Counted from the stretch's first letter, positions 8,421-17,460 are shown. The stretch: 64,000 nucleotides of DNA from Lachnospiraceae bacterium (GCA_017543445.1 JAFYGB010000045.1:62001-126000); one strand, 5' to 3'. Numbers and translations: made by a program. Notes: generated from the letters alone by a model not told the origin.

Positions 8421-9284
8421 TTATCGTTTCTCTCCCATGAAGAACAGAGCAACGGTTCCGGGACCGGAATGAGCTCCGATGGTCGGAGAGATGTAGTTGA
8501 TGATCTTGCAATCGATGCCGAAGCGGGACTTTACCTGAGCGGCAACGTATTTCGCATCTTCGAGACAATCGCCGTGACCGAGGAAGATCGTATCGTTCTC
8601 CCAGTCGCCAAGGGAAGCGCCCATGTTGTCAACGAGAGCGTTTAAGGACTTCTTGCGGCCGATGGACTTACCGACGGGCTTCAGAAGACCTTCGTCATCC
8701 ACATGAAGGACCGGCTTCAGGTTCACCAAAGTACCGACGATCGCTGCGGTCTTTGAAACGCGGCCGCCGCGGTGCAGGTGGAAGAGGTCATTGACCGTGA
8801 ACTGATGACAGAAGTGAAGGATGTTCGCTTTCAGCCAGTCCGCGATCTCCTCCATGGACTTACCCTGTTCCTTCATCATAACGGCCTTGTATACGACGAG
8901 GCCCTGGCCCAGGGATGCAGAGAGGGAGTCGATCACGATGATCTTACGATCGGGAAACTCCTCCATCAGAGTGTTAGCTCCGGCAAATGCATTCTGACAA
9001 GTGGAGCTTAAGCCGGAAGAGAAAGCAATGTGCAGGATATCATATCCTTCCGCAACATAAGGGCGGATCTTCTCGATAAAACCTTCCGGGTTCATCGCGT
9101 TGGTAGTCGGCAACATGCCGTCGCGCATCTTTGAGTAAAATGTCTGCGGCGCCATCTGGCAGTCCGGACCGTAGGATACGCCGTCCATGATATAGTAGAG
9201 GCTGATAACGGGAACGTTATATTCCTTCACAAAATCATCGGGCAGGTCACAAGTAGAGTCGGTAGTGATCAAAAATCGTTTCAT
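8421..9284 (-). CDS. DegV family fatty-acid-binding protein
   Basis: A 287-residue cytoplasmic protein of the DegV family. The N-terminal MKRFLITTDSTCDLP is the family hallmark, with Ser/Thr that bind the carboxyl head of a fatty acid; a later HRGGRVSKTA segment (about residue 157) and GHGDCLEDAKYVA (about residue 235) are also typical. In Firmicutes such proteins present fatty acids to the FakA kinase, which is not in this window. The ATG at 9284 was chosen over an upstream one because it begins the conserved fold and has AGAAAGG at the right distance. It is one of only two - strand genes in the window. Confidence 0.9.
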   Translation of the reverse strand: MKRFLITTDSTCDLPDDFVKEYNVPVISLYYIMDGVSYGPDCQMAPQTFYSKMRDGMLPTTNAMNPEGFIEKIRPYVAEGYDILHIAFSSGLSSTCQNAFAGANTLMEEFPDRKIIVIDSLSASLGQGLVVYKAVMMKEQGKSMEEIADWLKANILHFCHQFTVNDLFHLHRGGRVSKTAAIVGTLVNLKPVLHVDDEGLLKPVGKSIGRKKSLNALVDNMGASLGDWENDTIFLGHGDCLEDAKYVAAQVKSRFGIDCKIINYISPTIGAHSGPGTVALFFMGEKR

Positions 9285-9332
9285 ATAAAACCTTTCTGTG
9301 CGGATCAACCGCACGCATCTGACGTGTAAATC

Positions 9333-9361
9333 ATTGTAACACATATTCCGAAAGGATACAA
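9333..9361 (-). promoter_or_regulatory. Promoter of the DegV gene
   Basis: Read on the - strand, TTGTAT (9361-9356) is followed after 17 bases by TACAAT (9338-9333), with TG one base before the -10, an extended -10. The predicted start lies about 40 bases before the DegV ATG. Confidence 0.6.
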
Positions 9362-9377
9362 GTATTTGGAGATCGTT

Positions 9378-10559
9378 ATGAAGAAGAAAGCTTGGGTGAT
9401 ATTTCCTTTAGCCGCTGTCTTATGCGGATGCAGTTCCGAGGCGGCGATCATGAGATCGGATGGTATCACACTGTATGAGCAAAAAAACTATAAAGAAGCA
9501 GAAGGCCTCTTTTTACAGGCCATCTCGTTGGATGATACGAATCCTTCGATCTACTGCGATCTGGGCATGAATTATCTCGAGATGAACGAATATGAGAAGG
9601 CATTTAAGGCCTTTGACACATCCATCGCTCTTAAGGAAGATCAGCAGGAAGCCTATCGTGGTAAAGGTCTCGTTTATCTCGAACAGAAGAATTATGATGC
9701 GGCAATCAGCCAGTTTACACAGGCGATCAAAAATACCGGAACACGTGTAGGAGCGATCGATTACGACATTCTCTCATATCGGGCGCAGGCCGAAGCAGGA
9801 GGCGGTTTCTACCAGGAAGCTCTCGCGACCTTGAACGCATTGATCGAACTGGATGTCCATAAGGCGGATTCCCTGTTCCTTCGAGGAACCGTATACATTC
9901 GCAGCGGCTCTTTTGAGAAGGGGTTCAATGATCTTAAGGAATGTGCCGATCTGTCTTCCGATCCGTTCCTGGATTACCGTATCTACGAGACACTTTCAGA
10001 GCTTGGTTACGCGGAGTCTGGTGTGGACTTTTTGAATAAGATCTTTGAGAGTACGGAAGATACCGACAGCATTCACTTGCTGAAAGGAAAGGCGTACTAT
10101 CTGCTCGGAAAATACGCCAATGCACTTAGTGAGCTCGCGGCTCCGATCAAGAGTAATGATCCGACGGCAGTTCTGTATGCAGGCCTGTGTCATGAAAACC
10201 TCGGTGATTTTAAAAAGGCAGAATCGGTATATAAGAGTTTCCTTCAGACCGGTGCGAAAGGACGTAATACGCCGGAGATTCAGGCGATCTGGGCGCAATG
10301 TGCTTATACGCAGTACGAACTGGGGGATTACAGCAACGCGAAACATAATATCGCATCCGCGATCGCACTGGGGGATCACGGTTGCATGGACGACCTTTAT
10401 TGGAATGAGATCATGATCTTGTACCGACTCGGTGAGTATAACAATGCTTACGATAAGGCAGTGGCCTACAAAGAGGCATATCCCGAGGATGACCGTATCG
10501 ACGCCGAGATCTCCCTCATGCACATGAAGATCGAACAGATAGCAGGAGAGACAGAATGA
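9378..10559 (+). CDS. TPR-repeat lipoprotein
   Basis: A 393-residue protein with a lipoprotein signal: positively charged MKKK, a hydrophobic core and the LCGC lipobox, with Cys18 as the expected lipidated residue. The mature part is a chain of tetratricopeptide repeats, for example LYEQKNYKEAEGLFLQAISL and YLEMNEYEKAFKAFDTSIAL, so it is probably a protein-binding scaffold on the outer face of the membrane. The ATG at 9378 has GGAG six bases upstream; an in-frame TTG at 9366 would place four residues before the signal and lacks a good ribosome site. It overlaps hflX by four bases. Confidence 0.85.
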   Translation: MKKKAWVIFPLAAVLCGCSSEAAIMRSDGITLYEQKNYKEAEGLFLQAISLDDTNPSIYCDLGMNYLEMNEYEKAFKAFDTSIALKEDQQEAYRGKGLVYLEQKNYDAAISQFTQAIKNTGTRVGAIDYDILSYRAQAEAGGGFYQEALATLNALIELDVHKADSLFLRGTVYIRSGSFEKGFNDLKECADLSSDPFLDYRIYETLSELGYAESGVDFLNKIFESTEDTDSIHLLKGKAYYLLGKYANALSELAAPIKSNDPTAVLYAGLCHENLGDFKKAESVYKSFLQTGAKGRNTPEIQAIWAQCAYTQYELGDYSNAKHNIASAIALGDHGCMDDLYWNEIMILYRLGEYNNAYDKAVAYKEAYPEDDRIDAEISLMHMKIEQIAGETE

Positions 10560-11800
10560 TCGATACACAGGAAGAGAAAAAACGGTTCGTTCTAGTGGGT
10601 GTAAGCACTGGAGACGAGGACGAACTGCAGGATTCCTTGAAAGAATTAGAAGAACTTGTAAAAACTGCCGGAGGCGAGGCCTGCGGCAGTTTGACGCAGA
10701 ATCTCGCTCGCATCCATCCCGTGACCTATGTCGGGAGCGGAAAGTTAGAAGAACTACGCATGCTCGTGCAAGGGCTGCATGCGGATGGCGTTATTTGTGA
10801 CGATGAACTCAGTCCGGTCCAGTACCGAAATATGGAAGAAGCACTAGACTGTGCCGTCCTGGATCGCACGATGCTGATCCTGGATATATTTGCCGCACAT
10901 GCCGCATCGGCAGAAGGTAAACTGCAGGTCGAACTGGCCATGCAGAAATACCGTGCGGCGCGGCTGGTCGGACTTCGTAAGAGTCTCTCGCGTCTCGGCG
11001 GCGGTATCGGTACCCGTGGACCCGGTGAGAAAAAACTCGAAACGGATCGGCGTTTGATCCATGAACGCATTGGCTTTCTTAAGCAGGAACTGAAGAAGGT
11101 CGTGAAGAATCGAGAGGCCCAGCGAAAGAACCGTGAGAGAAGTTTGCATATGACAGCGGCTTTGGTAGGATATACGAACGCCGGAAAGTCTACGCTTCTG
11201 AATCTGCTGACCGGTGCAGATGTGCTGTCCGAGAATAAACTTTTTGCTACATTGGACACGACGACACGCATCATGAAGTTTGCAAATAAAGAGGAACTGC
11301 TCCTCACCGACACGGTTGGTTTCATACGAAAACTTCCGCATGACGTCATTGATGCTTTTAAGAGTACGTTGGAAGAGGCCGTGCATTGTGATTTCATCCT
11401 GCATGTTGTGGATGCTTCTTCCTCCACGATGGATGTTCAGATGCAGGTCGTGAAGGATACGCTTCGGGAACTGAATGCAGGGGATAAACCGATCATTACG
11501 GTATTCAACAAGTGTGACGTTCTGCGGGATGAAAATGACGGCGCGCTGCCGAAGATGCGGGATTTCTCTGCGGAGGCCTCCATCATGATCAGCGCGAAGA
11601 CCGGAGAGGGCGTTGGAGAGTTGAAAGATCTACTGGCCTCCTATATGCATCGAGACATGGTCTATCGGGAGATTCTGATCAGTTTCGAGGAGAGTGCGAA
11701 ACTTACATTGATACGTAAATACGGGCGTCTTATCAGTCAGGAATACCGTGAAGACGGCATTTTTATCTGCGCATATTTACCGAAAGAGATGAAGATCTGA
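10556..11800 (+). CDS. hflX: Ribosome-associated GTPase HflX
   Basis: A 414-residue GTPase that binds the 50S subunit and helps split or rescue stalled ribosomes. The N-terminal HflX domain carries GTRGPGEKKLETDRR near residue 157, the hallmark glycine-rich segment. The G domain has G1 GYTNAGKST, G3 DTVGF and G4 NKCD. Length is normal. It starts within the stop codon of the lipoprotein gene (ATGA), so the two are translationally coupled. About 190 bases follow before the next gene. Confidence 0.96.
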   Translation: MIDTQEEKKRFVLVGVSTGDEDELQDSLKELEELVKTAGGEACGSLTQNLARIHPVTYVGSGKLEELRMLVQGLHADGVICDDELSPVQYRNMEEALDCAVLDRTMLILDIFAAHAASAEGKLQVELAMQKYRAARLVGLRKSLSRLGGGIGTRGPGEKKLETDRRLIHERIGFLKQELKKVVKNREAQRKNRERSLHMTAALVGYTNAGKSTLLNLLTGADVLSENKLFATLDTTTRIMKFANKEELLLTDTVGFIRKLPHDVIDAFKSTLEEAVHCDFILHVVDASSSTMDVQMQVVKDTLRELNAGDKPIITVFNKCDVLRDENDGALPKMRDFSAEASIMISAKTGEGVGELKDLLASYMHRDMVYREILISFEESAKLTLIRKYGRLISQEYREDGIFICAYLPKEMKI

Positions 11801-11860
11801 CGGAAAAATGACCCTGCGCTAGATGTTGTGAGGTTTTGTATGTATTTATTTACGTACACC

Positions 11861-11870
11861 CCATATATTG
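11861..11870 (+). promoter_or_regulatory. NrdR box, distal copy, upstream of second nrdD
   Basis: CCATATATTG matches the NrdR core CwAtATaTwG at nine of ten positions. It starts 31 bases before a second copy at 11892-11901, the paired spacing expected for the ATP-cone repressor NrdR. Confidence 0.8.
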
Positions 11871-11883
11871 TGCGTTTTTGCTG

Positions 11884-11912
11884 TTGACACCCACTATATT
11901 GTGTGCTACAAT
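11884..11912 (+). promoter_or_regulatory. Housekeeping promoter of second nrdD
   Basis: A consensus TTGACA (11884-11889) is separated by 17 bases from TACAAT (11907-11912). This is one of the strongest promoters in the window by match. The leader to the ATG at 11992 would be about 73 bases. Confidence 0.85.
11892..11901 (+). promoter_or_regulatory. NrdR box, proximal copy, within the nrdD2 promoter
   Basis: CACTATATTG matches the NrdR core at nine of ten positions and is followed by TGTG. It lies between the -35 and -10 hexamers, so a bound repressor would block RNA polymerase. Confidence 0.82.
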
Positions 11913-11991
11913 AGGGCATAACAACACGAAACCTACTCCTTATGACAGTGTGTAAGGGGTGATCGAAAAAGATATAAAAGAGGGTATTATT

Positions 11992-14379
11992 ATGATCAAG
12001 GTTATTAAACGAGACGGCGAAACAGCGGAATTTCAGATCGCGAAGATCGAAGCGGCGATCGAGAAAGCGTTTGTTGCTACCGAGAAACTGGTGAATAAAG
12101 ACATCATCCAGCTTCTCGCACTGCGCGTTACGGCAGACTTCCAGACGAAGCAGAAGGACGGCTGCATCACGGTCGAGCAGATCCAGGATAGCGTAGAGCA
12201 TGTACTGGAGCAGTCCGGTTATACCGATGTTGCAAAGGCATACATCCTGTACCGTAAGCAGCGTGAGAAGATCCGTAACATGAAGTCTACGATCCTGGAC
12301 TATCGTGATGTCGTTAACAGCTATGTTAAGGTCGAAGACTGGCGTGTTAAAGAGAACTCCACCGTTACCTATTCGGTTGGCGGTCTGATCCTTTCGAACT
12401 CAGGTGCCGTTACCGCAAACTACTGGCTGTCCGAGATCTACGATGAGGAGATCGCAAAGGCACATCGTGAGGCTGATATCCACATCCATGACCTTTCCAT
12501 GTTGACCGGATATTGTGCCGGCTGGTCTTTGAAGCAGTTGATCGTAGAAGGCCTCGGCGGTATCCCCGGTAAGATCACATCGGCTCCGGCAAAACATCTC
12601 TCTGTACTCTGCAACCAGATGGTAAACTTCCTGGGCATCATGCAGAACGAGTGGGCAGGCGCACAGGCATTTTCCTCGTTCGACACCTATCTGGCTCCGT
12701 TCGTTAAGGCAGATCACCTGACCTATCCGGAAGTTAAGAAGTGCATCGAAGCTTTCGTATATGGCGTTAATACACCTTCCCGTTGGGGTACGCAGGCTCC
12801 ATTCTCGAACATCACCTTAGACTGGACCGTACCGAACGATCTGGCAGAGCTTCCTGCAATCGTAGGCGGTAAGGAAATGGATTTCAAGTATAAGGATTGT
12901 AAGGCTGAGATGGACATGGTAAACCGTGCATTCATCGAGACCATGCTTGAAGGCGATGCGAATGGCCGCGGCTTCCAATATCCGATCCCGACGTATTCGA
13001 TCACGCGGGATTTCGACTGGTCCGATACCGAGAATAACCGCCTTCTGTTCGAGATGACTTCCAAATATGGAACCCCTTATTTCTCGAACTACATCAACAG
13101 CGATATGCAGCCTTCCGACGTGCGCAGTATGTGCTGCCGTCTGCGTCTGGATCTGCGTGAACTTCGTAAGAAGACCGGTGGTTTCTTCGGTTCCGGCGAG
13201 AGCACAGGTAGCGTAGGCGTTGTTACGATCAACATGCCTCGTATCGCTTATCTGGCAAATGATGAAGTGGATGTCTTCGCTCGTCTCGACCGCCTGATGG
13301 ATATTTCCGCTCGTTCCCTGAAGATAAAGCGTGGCGTTATCACGAAGCTTTTGAATGAAGGCCTGTATCCGTACACGAAGCGTTATCTCGGAACCTTCGA
13401 TAACCACTTCTCAACGATCGGTCTGGTCGGCATGAACGAGGCTGGATTGAACGCAAAGTGGATCAAGGCGGATATGACGGATGAGAAGACACAGGAATTC
13501 TCCAAACGTGTCCTGAACCATATGCGTGAGCGACTGTCTGATTATCAGGAGCAGTATGGTGACCTCTACAACCTGGAAGCTACGCCGGCTGAGTCCACGG
13601 CTTATCGTCTGGCTCGTCACGATAAGAAGAAGTTCCCGGATATCATTAGCTCCGGTATGAATGGTGAACCTTATTATACCAACAGTTCCCACCTTCCGGT
13701 TGGCTATACCGAGGATATCTTTGAAGCACTGGATATCCAGGATAAGTTGCAGACCCTGTATACTTCCGGAACCGTATTCCATACCTTCCTCGGTGAGCGT
13801 CTGCCTGACTGGAAAGCCGCAGCGAAGCTCGTTCGTACGATCGCAGAGAATTACGAACTGCCGTATTATACATTGTCCCCGACCTATTCGGTATGTCAGT
13901 CCCACGGCTACATCAGCGGCGAAGTTGAGATGTGCCCGATCTGTGGTAAGAAGGCTGAGATCTACAGTCGTATCACAGGTTACTATCGTCCGGTACAGAA
14001 CTGGAACGAAGGTAAGCGCGCGGAGTTTGACGATCGTCTCGTTTACAAGATCGACCCGAATAAGGTAGCTGCGAAGGGAAATCATCCCATGCAGTCAGTT
14101 TCCGCAGTAGATAAGTTAGATACCTCGGCTGAGAGCACAGCGGCTACTGAGAAGCGTATGCTGTTTACGACGAAGACTTGCCCGAACTGCAAGATTGCGA
14201 AAACGATGCTCGGCAACATGGAGTATGAGACCATCGATGCAGAGGAAAATGCTGACCTGGTATCGAAATATGGTGTTATGCAGGCGCCGACCTTCATCGT
14301 AACGAATGGCGACCATACCGAGAAGTACACAAATGCTTCCGAGATCAAGCGTTACGTTGACAGCTTGTCGAAAGGTTGA
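11992..14379 (+). CDS. nrdD: Anaerobic ribonucleoside-triphosphate reductase, second copy, with C-terminal glutaredoxin-like domain
   Basis: A 795-residue class III reductase. An ATP-cone (MIKVIKRDGETAEF onward) covers about residues 1-90. The catalytic barrel includes ADIHIHDLSMLTGYCAGWSL and TSGTVFHTFLGERLPDW. The zinc region reads CQSHGY...CPIC, and the radical motif SRITGYYRP carries Gly663. After the normal end of NrdD, a linker rich in Ser, Ala and Thr leads to a redoxin fold from about residue 723: LFTTKTCPNCK (Cys730, Cys733), then the cis-Pro-type QAPTFIV. The fused domain probably supplies electrons, as NrdH-type redoxins do for some class III enzymes. The ATG at 11992 was preferred to a GTG at 11959 because AGAGGG precedes it. 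No nrdG is adjacent. Confidence 0.94.
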   Translation: MIKVIKRDGETAEFQIAKIEAAIEKAFVATEKLVNKDIIQLLALRVTADFQTKQKDGCITVEQIQDSVEHVLEQSGYTDVAKAYILYRKQREKIRNMKSTILDYRDVVNSYVKVEDWRVKENSTVTYSVGGLILSNSGAVTANYWLSEIYDEEIAKAHREADIHIHDLSMLTGYCAGWSLKQLIVEGLGGIPGKITSAPAKHLSVLCNQMVNFLGIMQNEWAGAQAFSSFDTYLAPFVKADHLTYPEVKKCIEAFVYGVNTPSRWGTQAPFSNITLDWTVPNDLAELPAIVGGKEMDFKYKDCKAEMDMVNRAFIETMLEGDANGRGFQYPIPTYSITRDFDWSDTENNRLLFEMTSKYGTPYFSNYINSDMQPSDVRSMCCRLRLDLRELRKKTGGFFGSGESTGSVGVVTINMPRIAYLANDEVDVFARLDRLMDISARSLKIKRGVITKLLNEGLYPYTKRYLGTFDNHFSTIGLVGMNEAGLNAKWIKADMTDEKTQEFSKRVLNHMRERLSDYQEQYGDLYNLEATPAESTAYRLARHDKKKFPDIISSGMNGEPYYTNSSHLPVGYTEDIFEALDIQDKLQTLYTSGTVFHTFLGERLPDWKAAAKLVRTIAENYELPYYTLSPTYSVCQSHGYISGEVEMCPICGKKAEIYSRITGYYRPVQNWNEGKRAEFDDRLVYKIDPNKVAAKGNHPMQSVSAVDKLDTSAESTAATEKRMLFTTKTCPNCKIAKTMLGNMEYETIDAEENADLVSKYGVMQAPTFIVTNGDHTEKYTNASEIKRYVDSLSKG

Positions 14380-14407
14380 TTTGCAGAATTAAACAATAAA
14401 TCAAAAG

Positions 14408-14441
14408 ATCCTCATGTGACGTGTTCACATGGGGATTTTTT
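14408..14441 (+). terminator. Intrinsic terminator of second nrdD
   Basis: A 12-bp stem (14408-14419 with 14425-14436, one G-U pair) is followed by six T. It ends the single-gene nrdD2 transcript. Confidence 0.92.
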
Positions 14442-14463
14442 GAATATATATTTATATAAAGAC

Positions 14464-14492
14464 TTGACAGGAAGAAAATAAAATGATATATT
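14464..14492 (+). promoter_or_regulatory. Promoter of the ABC transporter operon
   Basis: Consensus TTGACA at 14464-14469, 17-base spacer and TATATT at 14487-14492. The leader to the ATG at 14577 is about 78 bases and contains an inverted repeat (see 14533-14547). Confidence 0.75.
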
Positions 14493-14532
14493 ATATTCGA
14501 AGATTTAGTTGCAACAATTTAATACATGGATC

Positions 14533-14547
14533 GTGGTCGATGACCAC
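14533..14547 (+). repeat. Perfect inverted repeat in the ABC operon leader
   Basis: GTGGTC (14533-14538) and GACCAC (14542-14547) flank GAT. It lies about 35 bases downstream of the predicted start of transcription. It could be an operator for a dimeric regulator or an RNA hairpin; no U-tract follows, so it is not a terminator. Confidence 0.6.
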
Positions 14548-14576
14548 ACACCTTTTGTTATTCTTAAGGAGAACGT

Positions 14577-15305
14577 ATGAGGCTGGAAGCAAAAGAATTG
14601 ACGAAGGAATACGGGAAAAAGCGAGCCCTGGATACATTTTCATATACATTTCATGAGGGGATCTATGGTCTTTTGGGGCCGAACGGAGCCGGTAAATCCA
14701 CCCTCATGGGAATTCTGACAACGGGACTGAAGGCGACCTCCGGTAAAGTCTATTGGGATGATAAGGACATCGCGTCCATAGGTAAGAACTACCGGGGATT
14801 GGTGGGCTTTATGCCGCAGCAGCAGAGGATCTATGAGGACTTCACTTTGGTACGTTTCCTGTACTATATCGCCGCACTAAAAGGGAAGAAAAAACAGGAA
14901 GTCGCAGAGGAGATCGATGATATCATTCACAGTGTAAATCTGTGGGAGGTACGAAATGACACGATCGGAACATTTTCCGGAGGAATGAAACAGCGTACAT
15001 TACTCGCGCAGTCCTTAGTCGGGAACCCGTCGATCCTGATCATGGATGAACCGACCGTCGGTCTGGATCCGAAAGAACGCGTGCATTTTCGCGAACTCGT
15101 AAGTAAAGTAGCACAGAATAAGATCGTCATCATCGCGACACATATCGTCAGTGACCTCGAAAAACTGGCATCCGAGATCATCTTTCTGAACCACGGAAAG
15201 ATCGTTGAAAGCGGTACCCTGGATGTCTTGTATGAAAAGTACAGCAGCCAGGGAGCGTCGTCGGTGGAAGAGATCTACATGAGTTTGGGGATGGAGAGTA
15301 AATGA
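14577..15305 (+). CDS. ABC transporter ATP-binding protein
   Basis: A 242-residue ABC ATPase. Walker A is GPNGAGKST near residue 34, the Q-loop is in GFMPQQQR, the signature is FSGGMKQR near residue 134, Walker B is ILIMDEPTVGLD, and the switch His follows in ATHIVSD. The order and short length fit the ATPase subunit of a two-component exporter. TTAAGGAG precedes the ATG. The permease gene starts within its stop region (ATGA overlap). The substrate is unknown; antibiotic, peptide or lipid export are all possible. Confidence 0.93.
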   Translation: MRLEAKELTKEYGKKRALDTFSYTFHEGIYGLLGPNGAGKSTLMGILTTGLKATSGKVYWDDKDIASIGKNYRGLVGFMPQQQRIYEDFTLVRFLYYIAALKGKKKQEVAEEIDDIIHSVNLWEVRNDTIGTFSGGMKQRTLLAQSLVGNPSILIMDEPTVGLDPKERVHFRELVSKVAQNKIVIIATHIVSDLEKLASEIIFLNHGKIVESGTLDVLYEKYSSQGASSVEEIYMSLGMESK

Positions 15306-17428
15306 TGTTTCGACACGAATGGTTTAAAATATGGCACAACAAGAAGCTGTTGGGGTTTTTGATGGCTTTGCTTTGTTTTAATGCGCTGTATTTTTGGTAT
15401 CATTCCGAACGTCAGACCGTACCTGCGCACGCCTATAAAGCATTGACCGCGGACATCAAGGGGCTTGACGAAAACGAAGCGAGAGAGAAGATCACGCAGA
15501 TGTCCCAAGAAGTCAGCAATATCATGTATACACAGATGATGCTCAAGGGAAATGGAGAGTATCCGAAGTATTGCTCGAACCTGTTTACTGAACGTGAACT
15601 TTATGCATTGAAGGCGGCGGAATACGATGAGGTTTTAGGATATCCGAAGTTTCAGAAGAAGGCAGCCGGAGCGGCCGATGAGTATCGTGCCATCCTGATG
15701 ATCCTGGGCGGTGACGAGAAAAAACTGAAGGACCTTGAAAAAACGAGTAAGGAATATGCAGCTCTGGAAGGAATGACGATCTCCCAGACACATACGAAGG
15801 GAATATCCGAGGCACTGTCATTGCCTAGTTTGATCTTTTTGGAACTCCTTATGGCCGTTTTGCTGGTATCGGTCGTATTTACGAAAGATAAGGAGCAAGG
15901 CCTCTTGCGCTTGTACTCTTCTATGAAGTCCGGACGAGGCAGGATGTTTCTGACCCGTATGGGCGCGATCTCTTTGGGTTGCGCATGCTGCAACCTGCTG
16001 TTTCTGTTGACGACCATCTTCACGGGATGTATCCTGTATGGCATGCCGGTGGGGTCGTTTTTAGTGCAACCGATCCAGGCTTTGATGGGATATAAGCAGT
16101 CGATCCTGCAGATCAATATCGGAGCTTTTCTGGGCCTCGTCTTTATCTGGTCTTGTGTCATATCCATTGCGGTAGCACTCGTTACGGCAACGGTGAGCGC
16201 CTTGGTTTCATCCGCGATGAAAGTATATATTATCCTCTTTACCTTCGTGGGTATCGAGGGCGTTTTGTACTTGAAGATCGATGATCTGAGTTATCTGGCG
16301 CCGTTTAAACGGATCAATCTGGTTTCGTTTGCGGATCCGGGCTACACGATCGCCCGGTATCACAACGAAATGGTATTCGGAAACCCGGTCAGCTATCCGC
16401 TGGTGGCGCTAGGCATCCTTGCGCTTATCGCGATCTTATTCGTCATCGTCGGATGGCTCCTTTCCGAAAAAGGATTCGGTGTGATCCCTCGTCGCGGAAA
16501 AGCATTTCGTATGCTTCAATTCGGTTCGACAGAGAACGAGCGCTCCTTCGGAAAGCACACGAAGATCGCTTTGCATGAAAGCGTGAAGTTTTTCCGCTTC
16601 GAGAAGATCGGTTTTCTGCTGGTCATCGTTGCGATCATTCTCATCGCTACGGCGAAACCATATCAGAACTATTATTCTTCCATCGAGGAGATGTTCTATC
16701 AATCGTACTTGTATCGCCTGAAAGAGGTCGAACCCGAGCAGTATGGAGACACACTCACGATGTTTCGAGAGGAGATGGAGCGGGAAATGATGTCTTCGTC
16801 CGACCCGTCGTCTCTGCAATACAAGCAATCTGCATTAGCGCAGATCGGGACCTATATCGAGTACCTTCAGACGAAGGAAGGAGCCCGGGCGGTCGACAGC
16901 CGCGGATACGAACGGTTATATAACGACCGAAAGCAGAATATCATTTTAGGTGTTTGCGCATTGTTGGCGGCCATTCTTTGCGGTACTGCGATCATGGCTG
17001 TCGAATACCGAACCGGTATGGCGGGGCAGATCCGCATCAGTCCGAAACGCGGTAAGGTATATCTCTATAAAGGTTTGATCCTGCTCGGAACGATCGCTCT
17101 TTTCTTTGGAATGATCTACGGACGATATGTATATCAGGTTTTAAAAGGTTATGGTACCGAGGGAATATCCTTCCAGGCAAACAGTATGATGGACTGGGCG
17201 AAATACGTATCCGGGATCAAGATCTCGGGCGGTATCGCGATCCTGCTGCTGAAACGTTTCGCAGGCATGCTTCTGTGCACTGTAGCCGCGGTATACTTGA
17301 CATCGCGTTTAAAGAGTTTCCTTCTGACCACGATCGTATGCATCGTCGCCATCGTCGTTCCGTTGCTGCTGTGCCTGCGTGAGGGCGGTTTACTGGAGTA
17401 TTTGATGGCCAATTGGTTCTTCCTCTGA
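15302..17428 (+). CDS. ABC transporter permease with two similar halves
   Basis: A 708-residue membrane protein. Each half shows one N-terminal membrane segment (about residues 14-33 and 433-450), a charged soluble stretch of roughly 100-140 residues, and then a cluster of membrane segments (about 175-390 and 555-700). This suggests an internal duplication of an ABC-2 type permease. It is coupled by a four-base overlap to the ATPase gene and ends at a strong terminator, so the pair forms a complete transporter. The soluble parts face outward if the usual topology holds. No substrate-specific motif is recognised. Confidence 0.8.
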   Translation: MMFRHEWFKIWHNKKLLGFLMALLCFNALYFWYHSERQTVPAHAYKALTADIKGLDENEAREKITQMSQEVSNIMYTQMMLKGNGEYPKYCSNLFTERELYALKAAEYDEVLGYPKFQKKAAGAADEYRAILMILGGDEKKLKDLEKTSKEYAALEGMTISQTHTKGISEALSLPSLIFLELLMAVLLVSVVFTKDKEQGLLRLYSSMKSGRGRMFLTRMGAISLGCACCNLLFLLTTIFTGCILYGMPVGSFLVQPIQALMGYKQSILQINIGAFLGLVFIWSCVISIAVALVTATVSALVSSAMKVYIILFTFVGIEGVLYLKIDDLSYLAPFKRINLVSFADPGYTIARYHNEMVFGNPVSYPLVALGILALIAILFVIVGWLLSEKGFGVIPRRGKAFRMLQFGSTENERSFGKHTKIALHESVKFFRFEKIGFLLVIVAIILIATAKPYQNYYSSIEEMFYQSYLYRLKEVEPEQYGDTLTMFREEMEREMMSSSDPSSLQYKQSALAQIGTYIEYLQTKEGARAVDSRGYERLYNDRKQNIILGVCALLAAILCGTAIMAVEYRTGMAGQIRISPKRGKVYLYKGLILLGTIALFFGMIYGRYVYQVLKGYGTEGISFQANSMMDWAKYVSGIKISGGIAILLLKRFAGMLLCTVAAVYLTSRLKSFLLTTIVCIVAIVVPLLLCLREGGLLEYLMANWFFL

Positions 17429-17460
17429 TATGAGGCCGCATTGACCGGAAATAAAAAAAT

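Noticed and set aside
9334-9362. Possible + strand promoter (TTGTAA-17-TACAAG) for the TPR lipoprotein
   Set aside because: The predicted transcript would start within or after the GGAG ribosome site at 9368-9371, so it could not serve the gene. Only the - strand promoter overlapping it was kept.
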